Shown here in pieces: positions 22,795-36,169 of a stretch of 64,000 nt of DNA (the first letter of the stretch is position 1; each line of letters starts with the position of its first letter). This DNA comes from Sinotaia quadrata (Eukaryota > Mollusca > Gastropoda > Architaenioglossa > Viviparidae), in NCBI GenBank assembly GCA_028829895.1, contig CM054182.1, forward strand, positions 90,730,546 through 90,794,545, read 5' to 3'. A program made the position numbers and the translations under genes. The notes under the pieces were generated by a model. The model was not told the DNA's origin. It saw nothing but the letters and a program-made list of their open reading frames with translations, and searched no databases.

Positions 22795-23075
22795 CGGCGT
22801 CATCGGGTGGAGCTATTTCTTCTGTCAACTAGAAACATCACTTGCCTTTTCCAGCAAAGCTTGCCTCTAGTCAAACATCAGTGTCATCGGGTGGAGCTAT
22901 TTCTTCTGTCAACTAGAAACACCACTTGCCTTTCCAGCATAGCTTGCCTCTAGTCAAACATCAGTGTCATTGAGTGGAGCTATTTCTTCTGTCAACTAGA
23001 AACACCACTTGCCTTTTCCTACATAGCTTGCCTCTTTTTTTATCAGCTTGTCTAGTCAGAGATCAGTGCCATCAA
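22795..23075. repeat. 83-84-bp minisatellite, about 3.2 copies
   Basis: CATCGGGTGGAGCTATTTCT starts at 22801 and 22885, and a CATTGAGTGG variant at 22968. Each unit includes TCTGTCAACTAGAAACA and GCTTGCCTCTAGTCAAACAT. The last copy decays into unique sequence. Confidence 0.95.
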
Positions 23076-23079
23076 ACGG

Positions 23080-25140
23080 AATTTTTTAATTAATTACTTA
23101 ATTTCTCTCACAGAACTACTTTTCAGTAAATTATTATTCAAATGTCATTTGTCTTTCTAAACATTGGTTGTCTTTTAACAATTGTCTTTTTGGAGCATAG
23201 GTTGCCTTGTCCAACGTGTTCTTTTGAAACAACTACTGTTCAGTCTTCGATTCACACGCATTTTGAAACATCATGGTGAACATGGCTCTTTTAAGAGGCA
23301 TAAATTCTTTCAGGAAAAAGAAACCAGCGAGCAACAGTTATCGCTTTGAAGATAGTTATCTTCTCGAGCTTTGAGTTGTCTTCATATCAGTTATGTTCTT
23401 AAACATCGATCAGCTACCGCTTATTAATATCATCTGTCTTTTTCAACACGAACCGTTTTGTCACAGGTCATTCGTACGGCTCCATAATTCAGCTTGGGAT
23501 TGTGCGAGAGTGGTGAGTTGGAATGACGTGTGGATGTTTCAAATGAGTACGAACTGTTGTTTGATTAAATCAGTGAGATTCCAGGAAACTATTTGCGACG
23601 AGCAGGCAGCAAAAGCTCTGAAAATATCGATACTGGTAATGAAGCATCGGGGAGTGGCGGGGGATGGGGTGGGTGGGACCAGCAACCCGATATCAATGCA
23701 AAATTAATATGCTATAACGGTGTTTCGGGTTATGTTACGCCATAGTTCGTTCTTCCCCACTACAATACACACACACGACCTTTTTCCCCCACATTTACTG
23801 TTCATAGGTTGCATAAGTGATCTGGTCCATACGTTACATAAATGGTAGACTTAGTGCTTGGCCTCAAGATGTAAAGGGAAGCACTAAGAACTACGCTGAT
23901 TTACACTAAGAACTACGCTGTAATTTGCTCGTTACATTTTCCTATCGTTTGCTTGATTATACGGTTCATTCTTTTGCTTTCTTTCCGCTCTGACAATGCA
24001 TAAGAGAGTTTACACATAACGATAACTTTATTTATTTTATCAAACAAAACTCTGTGTGCACAGAGAGATTACTTTGAATTGTGCACAAATTATTTGCTGC
24101 AGGTTGAATATTGTTGGTGTCATTGGCAACATTCTATCTCGTAGCATAGTCGCAGTCAATCAAGAATTTTTTTAAAAAAATAAAATTCGATTCTTATGTT
24201 CTTATTTGGATTATTGCCAACCAACATAATGTGACTATCACGTGATCAGTGACGTCAACTGGCATTGTGCTGCAGGCATTTTGGCTTGCCAAATCCTTTT
24301 CTTAACGCAGGAAAACGACCCCTAGACTGGATAGACAGTAGCACAATAGAGCAGCGGCCCTCTTCTCTTCCAATTCCCCACCCACTACCTCCTTAATCGA
24401 TAGGATTGTACGTCTGCGCTCTAGTGCCTAAACTCTTTGACTACACGGTTAGAATGCGAGACGACTGGTCATTGTGCTTGAATTAATCAAAAACTGTGAA
24501 AGCGTCTCGGCGTGGGCTCGAAAGACATCTGTTTTTACTGTGTCCGAGAGGCAGACATTTCTTTCTTATTTAAAACACCTCTTAGCAGTCAATACCAAAC
24601 ACCATTTTTTTTTTTTTTAAAGCACGCTACCTCCATCATTGGGATTCAGTGACGTGTAGAGGTGTTGGTAAATGACCCCAAGCTAATGCAAGTATTCGTG
24701 ACCCGCTTTATTTTTCTCAAAGCGTGACATTTCTCATTGTATTTCCTGTTCCGTATTGCGAGGAAATATTTTGCTTCAAATCCCACCGCCTTCAAACCAG
24801 CAGTAAACACAGCGATAACAGCCCTGTGCGGATGAGAAGCCCAAACAAACGAGGCAAGAGAAATAAACTTGTACACTTTCAGATACAATTTTTGCTTAAA
24901 TTAGAAAACAACAGTTGGTGTGTCTACTGCTTTATGTCCATAGTCATCAAGACGACAACCTTTAACGTCGCGAGCGATTTAAATTCAAGACGAACTGCTC
25001 TTGAATTTTTCAAAATTTTGACGTTTGTTGAATGTTAACAGTCATCTCGTTTATCCCTTTCTTTGAAACTGGCAATCAATACTTTCCCAATCTGATCACT
25101 CTCAAGTGATATTTGATTTCACAGAAAAACAGCGCCTGTA
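23080..25140. other. Mostly single-copy region
   Basis: About 2 kb without arrays. Open plus-strand frames of about 104 codons at 23393-23707 and 24724-25038 have no recognisable motif and are not called. A 22-bp duplication (CACTAAGAACTACGCTG twice) lies at about 23882-23923. An isolated TGACGTCA is at 24250-24257. Confidence 0.5.
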
Positions 25141-25144
25141 ATCA

Positions 25145-25445
25145 AGGAAATGCATATTTTATCACTATCATCATTATCATCAACATCTAATGGTCACGAA
25201 TAATTTCATTATCATAGTCATCATCGTCTAATGGTCATGAACAATTTCATTATCATAGTCGTCATCATCATCAACACCACTCGCTACCATCAACTCCACC
25301 GTCTTTTCATCAGCAACAACAAAATCAGCAGCAGCAGCAGCATTATGGCGTCGTCAACATCATCGCATCATTATCACCATTATCATCAACAATAATGTCA
25401 TCTATAATTATTATCATGTTTCCAAAATCATCATCATCATGGCAT
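25145..25445. repeat. (CAT/CAA)n cryptic triplet tract
   Basis: ATC, CAT, CAA and CAG triplets dominate. It includes a roughly 40-bp duplication (ATTTCATTATCATAGTC twice near 25205 and 25245) and a short (CAG)n near 25328. Confidence 0.85.
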
Positions 25446-28400
25446 ATCGTTACGTGTGCGTTTAGGGAGAGAGAAAGATGAGAAAAGAATATTGGTTATT
25501 TCCTCGCTTGCCTGTGTACTGGAGACTAACCCCGTCTCTCAGCCACACACGCACACAAATAATAAACAGAAGCACAGATGCACAATGAAAATGACTAGAC
25601 ATGAACTGTCTAGTCTTAGGGCAAACTTGCTCTCACACATTCTTGCTCAAACCTTAATTAATATAAATAATATATAAACAATAGGTAGGCGAATAGCTGT
25701 GGAATAAAAGAAAGATTAACTTTAATAATAATAGGCTTGAAAAACCTTGATACTAACCTCTGCTGGCAATATCTCACTGAATTATAAAATCCAGGAAACC
25801 CCACAATCATGTCTACAGATTTATAATTAGTGTGTCTGGAAAAATTACTATAGGAGGTAGTTTCACTCTCTGTAGTAGATGTACAGCATGGGTCTGAAAG
25901 GCAATCGAATGAAAGCCTCTCTGGCTTGCCTGTTACGTACCCTACTACCTGTTGACTACATTTTAATTAACTTCAGATGACACTTCTTAGCATCCATCTC
26001 TAGCTATACTGGCCAAGAGAGAGTCATCTCCTACCAACACTATGATTTTGGGTAAACTTGTAGTGGCCAGAGGGAGTGACAACCTGGATTAAGAATTACA
26101 TAACTAGTTCAAGGTTAAGTCTGATTAAAGTGTCAAGGCTTCAAGTTGTAAACACTGTTTATAAAATTTTACAGTGAGAAGTCAGAGTTGTTATGACTCT
26201 TTAAGCTATTAGTATTAGATTTAAAGTATTATTATGACTAGAGATGATTTAATCTTTTCATTAATTTAATAAAACATGAGAAGATAAGTGAATACACCAT
26301 AATAATAATCATCATCATCATCAGTGTCTTAGGATCCACATTCCCCTTACAATGCAATGCCATTGCAAAGAATTTACTTGATAGTTTACAAATAAAAGTT
26401 AAAAGAAAAGAAAACAAATGGAACATTAAAAAAATCCCATATTTTGGAACTTCTCCAAGTCTGGATCCAAGTCAGAACATTTTGGTTGTAGTAAAGACAC
26501 GTTCACATACCATATTCCAACACTGTCAGAAATCAAATGAAAAGTGCAAATGTGCTAATGATTCAGTAGAGTGAATTGATTTAATGCACACTTGAACTAA
26601 CCATGTTTCAAAACAAACGCCTTTCATTGTTTAACTTTTTATTTTAAAAGTAACGTAAAAACAATTATAATATGCTTAAGTAATACACATTTTAAACAAC
26701 AAAACAACTTAATATTTGATACAAATGTTCATATATACCGCTTAAAGACTATCCAAAATGAAGCAACTGCCATGGTGAAAATTTTTTTGATATACCACTA
26801 TTCTTATTAGTTTTAGAAGAAACAAACAAACAAACAAACAAAAAGTAGCAGGGCACTTAGTTTAAAATGCCCATAGCAGTTTGTAATATTTAAGTAAATA
26901 CTGCTCTGGTTTCATCTATCCCACAATTGAGTAACCCACCCTTGAATTTCTCGCCATGTTGGAGATGACTGACACACACTATTGTGTCTGATTCCATTGT
27001 TACATTAAGCACTGCAATGCATATTACTCATAATCTACTTTTAGCATCGTGAACATTAGCGATGACTCCGGACGATGTAGAATACACAGCACACATTTCC
27101 GATAAGTGCCAACAGCGAGCGACAAGTTGACAATGCCAGTTTAGAAACAAATGACTGTCCTGTGTTCAGATCTAAGAGCAAAAGCAATGACGCAATGTTC
27201 ACGATTTAATGGCGAAAAACTGTATCGTGTCAAAGGCATGAGGTGAAGGGCTCATGACAAAACCCATGCCAATGGAGTGGGTGGGGTCCTTAGTCAGCAG
27301 CATTCCGGGCAAATATCAGCAATATTTTGTTAATTATCACAATTCCCCGCTTGCTGAATAACTTAATTAGAGTTTTTAAGAAAGTATTATTACATTACCC
27401 TCACCCCTTTATTTTGTATAGGAATAAACACAAGCGTCACTATGAGCCCCCGTCCAACTGATGATTAACATCGGCCACACTGAGAAAAAGAAGTGAGGGG
27501 AGCTAATATATGTACAGCTATGTCTTTGACTGAGGTGCTTTTAAAATAAAAAAAAAGATACAAGGAGGTTAGGGCAGGCATGCTTGTTTAACATTGTTAC
27601 ATTTGCATGATTTTAGGAAGAGCTATGTTTTACAAAGAATATTCTTATTTAATCTGAACAAATATATTTTGGGGTATTTCACTCTGAGAAGAATCAATTC
27701 CTTGCAAAAGCCTCTGAAATCCACCTCAGTGGTGTTCAAGAAATTGAAGGAAAGTAATTTCATTGCTCTGAATTTAAATGAAACATTTTAAAAGTACACT
27801 TTTAGCTGGCTGTTTGGAGTCGGAAATTCATAGATAAAATTTTATTTCCATTTATACTGTTAAAGTTAAAATATGATTTGCACTTTTAATGTTTTGATAA
27901 ATCACTTACATTGTATAATCTATATCTTCTTGTCTTTCAAACATTAACACAATTCCTTAAATAAATTAGATAGGATGGGGAAAAAATGAAACCATTATGC
28001 AGCTCATGCTGATATCCAAAATTATTAACTAGAAAAGAATATAGCTGATAAAAGAAAAAAAACATTTAGTGCTTCATGGGGTGGCAGAGATTTTAGAAAT
28101 TACTCTTTTGATTAAAACAACAAAAAGAAAAAAACACACACACCCCACCCCCGCTCAAATATACAGAAAAGAACTTCCCTGCACCTATAAATAAAGAAAT
28201 CAATTTTCTTTCTTTTATTTTTTGTTTTGTTCGATTTTATGGTTATCTTTTTGTCTATCTATCTACACATGTAAACGCATACTTTAAACTTAACTTCCCT
28301 GAATTCATTTGCCAACTGACAAAACACGTGCATATAATTGTTTCTCTGCTCTCTTAAATATTTTTGAAACAAAGACTTTTGATGCCCCCACCCACCCACA

Positions 28401-29370
28401 CTAACCCCTGCCAAGCTCAGCTCGCATGCCCATACATTAACCCACTATAGGTAAAATAAAATGAGGTGATGCCCATTTCTTTATATGTTTTAGCTAAAAA
28501 TAGCTTCCAATCGATTTCCTTTACTGCGAGCTAGGTCATCGGCCTTTCTCATGCCGCTATTAACTGAAAAATACGTTTATCCCCTGCTGGGTTCATAAGC
28601 ACTCTTCTTTGCTCAGCAGGCCACACACACAAAAGTAAAAATAAAATTGTAATGCCTAGGTTACCTTTCGGCTATGCACTTGATTACACGCCAAGAATAA
28701 ATAAAATATTTTGCATCAAGAAATACTTTAGGCCCTACTTCAGTTTAAACTGGATTCACTGCCTGATGGAGTATCTAATGCATATACATTTTAAATAAAA
28801 AACAGATAATAAATATTTTTACTTTAGCTACACCTCGCCACTTGACAAGTTGTTTTTATTTAAAAGTATTTAAATATATTAATCATGAAATCCAATTGCA
28901 TTCTTATTTTAGTCCCACACTTTCCGAAGTTAGTTATATGAATAGTTAGCCTAAGGCCATTGTATGGTCGATTGTATGATTGGTCAGTTAATGTTGAGCA
29001 CCCTCTTTGACTTTCAGGTATTCTATCACACAAATGACACGTCATGTGACTTGTGAATATGTATATATCCTGTCGTACAGATGACACAATATTTGACTAT
29101 GTATCTCATCATAAAATCGTTTCTTTCGCAATTAAATCTTTCACCACACTACTAACATATCCATTTGCTGGCTGGCTACCGTACTCAGTCGCATAAATGA
29201 CCGTCCCTGACAAGACTTGAGCAACTTGTATAATTATAATTAATGATTATATGATTATAATGATTTACTGCAAACTTCCTTATTGCACAATTGACCTTTT
29301 CGCAAACGACAGTCCGATCTCATAACTGACTATCCCAACACTAAAGTGTGTGATGGGGAAGTTAATAATC
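25446..29370. other. Largest repeat-poor block
   Basis: Nearly 4 kb of AT-rich DNA with almost no tandem repeats. Only short simple tracts occur, such as (ATC)n near 26311 and (AAAC)n near 26819. This contrasts with the rest of the window and could be intron, 3'-UTR or simply single-copy spacer. No open frame exceeds about 75 codons and no RNA gene was recognised. Confidence 0.5.
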
Positions 29371-29384
29371 AAACAGGGTGACCA

Positions 29385-29765
29385 CAATGTCGAGCCAGAT
29401 GGGGATAGTTAGTGGTCAGATGGGTCAGTTTTCACGTGGGACTGCCAGTGTTTACCGGGAGCAATCAGTAGTTGCAGGCAGTATATAATCAGTAGTCACA
29501 GGTAAACAGTCAGATGTCACATGTAACAGTAGTCACGAGAAGCAGTTGGTAGTTACTGTGATAGTAGTCAATGCAAGCACTCAGTAGTCACGAGAATCAG
29601 TTGGTAGTTACTGTGATAGTAGTCAATGCAAGCACTCAGTAGTCACATTTAGGAGAAGCTAAGATGAGTAGTCAGTAGTTATTGTGATAATAGTCGAAGG
29701 GAGCAATCAGTAATCATGTTTGGCAGTCAATAGCTACATGAGCAGCAATACTCGCTGAAAGACTA
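29385..29765. repeat. Degenerate CAGTAGTCA satellite with a 55-bp duplication
   Basis: Words such as AGTCAGTAGTCAC recur every 20-35 bases. A 55-bp unit containing AGTTACTGTGATAGTAGTCA is present twice, nearly identical, at 29551 and 29606. Confidence 0.8.
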
Positions 29766-29837
29766 CGTAGTGTTGTGACTTTGGAATACCCAGTGGTTTG
29801 ATGGAAGAGTCAGTCACCAATCAAATAAATCCGCGAG

Positions 29838-30225
29838 AACCGTGTAGGTGAGGAGTCATCATCGCACAGTATTGTGTGTACCGTGTTGGTGAAGAGTCAT
29901 CATCGCACAATATTGTGTGTACCATATAGGTGAGGAGTCATCATCGTGTGGTATTGTATGTACCATGTAGGTGAGGAGTCATCATCGAACAGTATTGTGT
30001 GTACCGTGTTGGTGAGGAGTCATCATCGTGTGGTATAGAATGTACCATGTAGGTGAGGAGTCATCATCGAACAGTATTGTGTGTACCGTGTTGGTGAAGA
30101 GTCATCATCGTGTGGTATTGTATGTACCATGTAGGTGAGGAGTCATCATCGAACAGTATTGTGTGTACCGTGTTGGTGAGGAGTCTTAATCGCGTGGTAT
30201 TGTGTGTACCATGTTTGTAACCAGT
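29838..30225. repeat. 41-bp minisatellite with 82-bp dimer structure, about 9.5 copies
   Basis: The unit is ACCGTGTTGGTGAGGAGTCA then TCATCGCACAGTATTGTGTGT. From about 29920 the copies alternate between two types: one with ATCGTGTGGTATTG and the next with ATCGAACAGTATTG, giving an 82-bp higher-order unit repeated about three and a half times. Confidence 0.95.
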
Positions 30226-30255
30226 CACAACCTATTTGTGCCCGTGATACAACAT

Positions 30256-30552
30256 TGGTGGGCAGTCAATAATCGCTTCAGGCCATGAATAATGTATGGT
30301 GGGCAGTCAATAATCGCTTCAGGCCATGAATAATGTGTTGGTGGGCAGTCAATAATCGCTTCAGGCCATGAATAATGTGTTGGTGGGCAGTCAATAATCG
30401 CTTCAGGCCATGAATAATGTGTTGGTGGGCAGTCAATAATCGCTTCAGGCCATGAATAATGTGTTGGTGGGCAGTCAATAATCGCTTCAGGCCATGAATA
30501 ATGTGTTGGTGGGCAGTCAATAATCGCTTCAGGCCATGAATAATGTGTTGTT
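30256..30552. repeat. 42-bp minisatellite, about 7 copies
   Basis: The unit is GGTGGGCAGTCAATAATCGC then TTCAGGCCATGAATAATGTGTT, nearly identical throughout and therefore young. It encodes a 14-residue periodic frame on the minus strand; that frame runs on to 30730 in unique sequence but shows no motif. Confidence 0.98.
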
Positions 30553-30559
30553 TTGACCT

Positions 30560-31205
30560 AATACACATGTACACTGTGCCGACCGGTACAGGTCCTTTTG
30601 CCTCTACAAGAGATAAGTTCTCTCTTTCCTGGGTGATGTATTGTTCAAAAGTGAAAATATATTCTGTGCAGTTTCTATTTAAAAACAGAGAGTCATAAAT
30701 GGAGGATAAAAACATAGAAAAATGACCCAAATATAGCGGTTAAAAAAATTAAATTATACATATATATAATTATGCTAATACTAGTAGGATATATCTCTAC
30801 AGCTCTGGATCATATTTTGTGCTGTTAAGGTATTAGTGTTTAGATATTTTGTTTGAATGTACATTCAAAGAAAAATGTAATTGTCTTGATTGAGGAGCAT
30901 CAGATAAGCAGAAGTGATCTGTACTTAATTACCCAAATCCAAATAGTCAAATGGTAAATAGTACAAATCTACCTTTCCTGTCATTGTTCGTAGCCTGAGA
31001 AGTTTGTCAGGTTATTTTATCTAATTAATATAATTAAGATGAAAATTAACACTGAAGCTCAGTTCTGAGTAGGAATCGTATATTTAGGTACTTACAGACA
31101 TTCATTTTTATTGAGAAAGATTGTGTATGTATAAAACGCATTGAAAATCATTATTACTATTAGTAGTAGCAGTAAAAATATGTTAATCTCAATTCAATAA
31201 TTTGT
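30560..31205. other. Single-copy spacer
   Basis: AT-rich. Nothing supported. Confidence 0.5.
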
Positions 31206-31213
31206 ATCAGTAC

Positions 31214-31216
<3 letters not shown>

Positions 31217-31262
<46 letters not shown>
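31217..31262. repeat. (GT)n microsatellite
   Basis: About 21 GT units. A second, shorter interrupted GT tract lies at about 31418-31450. Confidence 0.97.
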
Positions 31263-31264
<2 letters not shown>

Positions 31265-31654
31265 GCGTATGTGTGTTTGTTTTATCCAGATCATAGCGGT
31301 TTAGAGAAATACCAGCCCCCTCGCTATTTTCCCTTACTTGTGGGCGGTTTTTGGTGATGAGAATGAGAGTGGGTGGGTGACGAGAAGAGTTTCTGTGCGT
31401 CATACTTATGGCAATGCATGTGTGTGTGTGTGTGTGCATGCGTGCGTGTGTAAAAAGTGAAATGTGACTACGTGCCTCATGCAGTTGTGCGAACATTCTG
31501 GCTGTGCGGCTGTTGTCTGGGTTTCCACACCTACGCACACCATCCAGCCTGCAGACAGTTTTTGATAAAACTAAGCAAACTGTTCATTAACTGGATGCTG
31601 ACTACTCGCGCAGCTACAGAGACTGTTTATCTCCTGACCGTAAATTAGTTAGTA

Positions 31655-32035
31655 TGTGTGACACAACGCCACCCTATTTATTGGTTATGATTATTATTAA
31701 CCATCCATTACTAATTACAAGTGATAAGAATCTTAATTTATATTATTAATAATTCTCTAGAAGACACCACTCGTCTCTCTCACAAGTGATGAGAATCTTA
31801 ATTTATGTTCTTAATAATTTTCTAGATGACATTTCTCTCACTTGGCGGATATGCGGGTGCTGTAAACGTTTTCTCTCTTCCACAACATTAAGGACAAACA
31901 TTCACTGTCACACAATATTTCCATAGTTGGAAAATGTCTTACCAAAGGAGAAGATAAATCCGTCTTTAGTCTATATTTAGCAAGCTCCATTCCACCCACT
32001 ATCTCTCCAACATATGGTCACCAATATGTGTACGG
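31655..32035 (+). repeat. Dispersed element D, copy 1
   Basis: Aligns by eye with the reverse complement of about 43740-44080. Shared landmarks, in order: GTGACAC, GTGATTATTATT-like, ATTACAAGTGATNAGAATCT followed by TAATTTA, a TCTTACCA segment, ATAAA-TCCGTCTTT, and CCACC-ACTAT-CTCCAACATA. A 64-bp internal duplication (ACAAGTGATRAGAATCTTAA at 31718 and 31782) is specific to this copy. No coding capacity. Confidence 0.75.
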
Positions 32036-32167
32036 ACAATAAATTTATTTGATTAATAATCAAATATACATATAATAAATACAATGCACAGATTATTTCA
32101 TCAATATTTCCATGAAACCATGTTCAAATAAATTCAATACTTATACTGTCATATATTCTAACACTAA

Positions 32168-32465
32168 AGTCAGCATATTGGTATCAATATAAACCACAGG
32201 ATTATTCTTATCATATAACAGAAATGGAGTTATAGAGAGATAAGTGATAATAGTTTGTACATAACCTTGTCAATCATGATGCTGCAAAAGTCTTTTGCAT
32301 GATTTTGTAACACATAAGTCAGCATATTGGTATCAATATAAATCACAAGATTATTCTTATCATATAACAGAAATGGAGTTATAGAGAGATAAGTGATAAT
32401 AGTTTGTACATAACCTTGTCAATCATGATGCTGCAAAAGTCTTTTGCATGATTTTGTAACAGTGT
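32168..32465. repeat. 149-bp tandem duplication
   Basis: AGTCAGCATATTGGTATCAA starts at 32168 and again at 32317. The two 149-bp copies differ at only a few positions, so the event is recent. Confidence 0.97.
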
Positions 32466-32984
32466 CATATGTTTATTGTTGTTACATTCCACTACTTCTT
32501 TAGAAGTAGACCCTGTCTCAGCATGAGGATGTAAAGATTATTAATATACAACATTTACCTATGCTGATGACAGACTGGTTGCCCAGATTCACCCGTCAGC
32601 CTCCTAAATTAATTCCCTTGGTTTAGATGTTAAATTTAGTGACAGGCAAACCTGTGTAATAAAGCGCGCTGTTTGGGGAAAGTTAGGTGGCTGTCGTGCA
32701 CTCCTTTGCCCTATTAGTTCCCTCGAGCAGAACAATGTGGCAATTTCCAGTAACTTCCTTATACTAGAAATTCTATGTTGTAGTCGAGCATTCTTTTACT
32801 GTCATACAATTAACAGAGTGCATTATATCCTTACACTTAGAGACTTCTCAAATATACCACGGTCATAAGGGTTCATAAATCAATAAGCCATGATCCTGGA
32901 AGAAAATCCCAAAATTCAAACAGTCTCAGACTTTCTAGAAAAGCAGCTCATTTTTTTGCTGTAAAATATAATCAGGAAACAAAT
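32466..32984. other. Single-copy spacer
   Basis: No repeat relationship to the other two element E flanks was seen, and no gene. Confidence 0.5.
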
Positions 32985-33306
32985 GCTAAGCTTTCCAGAT
33001 ATTATCTCTAATCTCCATTCTCTCTTACATTCCAGTCTCAACTTAGTTTTCTGCAACAGTATTTATTAGCCAGATACACACATACAACACAGTAAATACA
33101 ACATAATAATTTATGAACGTGTTCACTAGAAACAATGTCAAGCATTTAGCATACTACATACAAGCATCATAATTCACATTTGCAAAAGTAATGGTCTACT
33201 CACATAATACATCTCTACATAAAAGTAATAGTCTACTCACATAATACATCTCTAAAAAGCAAAAATAACATACCAATAGCAGAATGCATAAATGAATATT
33301 CCTAGG

Positions 33307-33403
<97 letters not shown>

Positions 33404-33695
33404 AGTCAGTAAACTTACTTTTAAGGCTAAAGGCCACTTTTCATGACCAGATTTCAACCACGCCAAATTCAAAGTGATAGAAAATAGAATTATTTTTATC
33501 TCAGCCCACTGGCTGGTTTTGTTCTTTGTAAATCTTAACCATTGGATAATACAAACTACTCATCCACATAAGACCGGTTTAGATTACGTCAGCATGTTCT
33601 AGCACATTCTCTTCATGAGTTGTTATTTTAACTTTGGTAATTACAAAACACACAGTACCCGAAGGTCTTCTCATGCTGATATTAAACAAGTAATA
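32985..33695 (+). repeat. Dispersed element E, copy A
   Basis: Homologous to 39725-40330 and 49062-49675, all on the plus strand. Landmarks in order: CAGTATTTATTAGCC-GATACA, CAATGTCAAGCATTTAGCAT, GTCTACTCACATAATACATC, AAATTCAAAGTGAT, CTTAACCATTGGATAATA and ACTCATCCAC. This copy has two private changes: a roughly 40-bp duplication of the TCTACTCACATAATACATCT segment (about 33190-33255) and the long CT run listed separately. No terminal inverted repeats or frame were recognised; probably a non-autonomous element. Confidence 0.88.
33311..33399. repeat. (CT)n microsatellite inside element E copy A
   Basis: An 89-base pure CT run. In copies B and C the same place reads only CCATTCTCTCAATCAG and CCATCTTCTCTCAATCAG, so the run is an expansion of a short CT seed in the element. 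Confidence 0.97.
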
Positions 33696-33699
33696 TAAT

Positions 33700-34745
33700 A
33701 TTTAATTAAAAAGTAGGGTCAGACAACTCTACTTAGTCAAAGCATGTACTGCGTTTCATGTAAAAGCGTGTAACAAAATGGAATTAAAATTTACCCACTG
33801 GCTGTTCGCTGCATAGTAAAGGGACATAACTGCATCAAGAAATGTTCGACATCATAATGGGTGATGGTGATGGAGGAATAACCAGCTAAAATCAAACTTA
33901 AATATACATATACGAAATAGTCCTAGCGATTATAGACATACTCCTAGTAATTATTTTATAGACAGACTCCTACTGGAGCTGGGAGTGGGGTGGAGTGTCA
34001 CAAAGATTAAATTGCTGATAATCAATAATTCAGTGCGGGGATGGGATGATGTGGTAGAGGTGTCTTCATCAGACAGTTACTCAAACTATTGAAGTCTTAG
34101 AATGTACGTCAGTACCTAACTCTAAGAGACACGTTCTTGGAATGACGGCAACTTCAAACAGCAACAATGTCAGTTGTGTCGCCACTGTCTGACGAGGCAT
34201 TTTTATTTAATTCTCACGCACGTGATCTGGCGAGTTTGTGAGTGATATCAGTTTTCTTAACTTTATTTTTTTTTTATTTGCAGCCATGCTTTATCTCCCT
34301 TTTCTATTGGAACAAGGCTTAGAGCCTTAGACCCTGAAAAGGTACACCAATTAAATATTCAAGAGATCTGATCTTGTGCAAGCGGGTAAGGGAAGGGGGG
34401 ATACTCCCGAGACAATTAAATAAATGTGCGCATAATTAGGTCGCAGTATATTTTTGCGTACACATGTGCGTTTATGTCTAGTATTTGGAGGGGGGATCGA
34501 TACTGAGCGGTCCACGTGGTGGTCGGGACCCCAGAACGTAATGAAGGAAACCAAACAAAATCCTTTCAGAGCTATCCAGGGCCGATATCATCCTCCGACG
34601 AAAAGCAACTCTGGAGAGGAAGGAAGCCAATGCAACCGCCCCCACTCCACAAACACACATATATTTTGTTTCATTTCATCAACTCAGTATTCACAATATC
34701 CGTCTTTTTCATGCAATTTTCAGGATACTAAGTTGTGTCCTCCAT
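33700..34745. other. Single-copy spacer with one AAAGGGACATAACT motif
   Basis: Holds AAAGGGACATAACT at 33818-33831, related to two sites near 37.5 kb. No gene supported; a frame at about 34454-34828 runs into the GA tract. Confidence 0.5.
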
Positions 34746-34747
34746 AC

Positions 34748-34749
<2 letters not shown>

Positions 34750-34815
<66 letters not shown>
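34750..34815. repeat. (GA)n microsatellite
   Basis: About 33 uninterrupted GA units. Confidence 0.98.
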
Positions 34816-34816
<1 letters not shown>

Positions 34817-34919
34817 GGGGAGAGGTGACACAGAGTGAAAGTACAGATTTCAAAATATCTCTGAAAAATATTGAAATGTCACTTCTTTATGCATTCCAAT
34901 GAACACCGAGGACAGCCAA

Positions 34920-35390
34920 GACAGCTCCAACAACAACACCATCAGTAGGAGGACAAGGGTTTGAACATCCCGGGCTCACGTATAGACTTGGCGTGCTACT
35001 AGCCTGGGCTCGGTAAGACCCCCCCCCTCCTATTCAACATCGGGAACGACAGCAACAACACCCATCACAACTTTAGCCCACAGATTACCAGACTAAAGTC
35101 TGCCATTATCGGCCAAACACTTTTTTGCAACAGACGAGCGAACAACAGCACTACACACATATTTATCAACAATATTTACAACTTACATCAGCCACTAACA
35201 CCACAACACTCAACAGGAGCAAATATACAACTTCAACGCCAGAGGCAGAAGAAATAGGGGACACATAACAAAAAAACAACTCAAGGACACAAAAATAATT
35301 CAACAACTGACGACAGCACCAAGCAAGTACCAAGACAAAACTCCAACACCAACACCACCATCAATACTCTCCATATCTTCAGGACTACAG
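34920..35390. repeat. CAA/CAC-rich cryptic simple sequence
   Basis: High density of CAACA, ACCACC and CAACAC words without a fixed period. The plus strand is A/C dominated. Confidence 0.6.
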
Positions 35391-36050
35391 ATCAGAGAAC
35401 GTCTTATGATGAAATGATCCATGAAAGCTCCAGTGGTGACGTTAAATTTGTTAGCGTAACCAGGACCACCTATTGACATTTCACGCGTCGTTTTCTCGTT
35501 CCCTTTGTTGACTTAGCAGTTGCGGTCGACTGAAATTCCAAGGCCAAACGGACTAGCCTTATCTTGTCTGCAACGATTTCCTCACGTCACTGAATGCCAT
35601 ATTTGATGAAGAAGCACGGTACAGACCCCCCCCCCTTCTCCCCTCCATGTCAGTCGCGAACTTGCATACACCACCTAACAATGAAATATCGAGAAAACAA
35701 AGCAAACCCTTGTGATGGTAAGAATATTTAAGAGATTGATGAAATATTTTTAAAAGGGTAGAAATTGGAAGAAAACCGCCTGCTTCTCCAACAGCACCTG
35801 AGACCTCAACCATTCGTAACCGAGGTAGATTGACGTGAACGGCCTTGACACTGGTATCCAATGTGATGCTTTCTTTTCCACCTCGCTAGGTTCCGCTGTC
35901 CCTGAACACAAGATGAGCTTTTGAGGTGAAGGCTGCAAAGGGTTCACACAGATCAATTTACATAAAAAGTAAGAGAGGAACTACGCAGAAATTTGTTGTT
36001 GTACCGAGTGGGAATTGTACACAGTTCTTTAGAGCAAGAATACAAAGCGC
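35391..36050. other. Single-copy spacer
   Basis: A minus-strand frame around 35559-35861 has no ATG at its start and no motif. A C-run is at about 35628. Confidence 0.45.
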
Positions 36051-36057
36051 GCGCTCA

Positions 36058-36127
36058 AACGCACGCACGCACGCAACACACACACACACACACATGTCGC
36101 TCATTCGTTTTTTCTGTCGTTTAGTTG

Positions 36128-36169
<42 letters not shown>

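Noticed and set aside
30278..30730. 150-codon minus-strand frame with 14-residue repeats
   Set aside because: The 42-bp array keeps it open. The unique N-terminal part has no recognisable motif.
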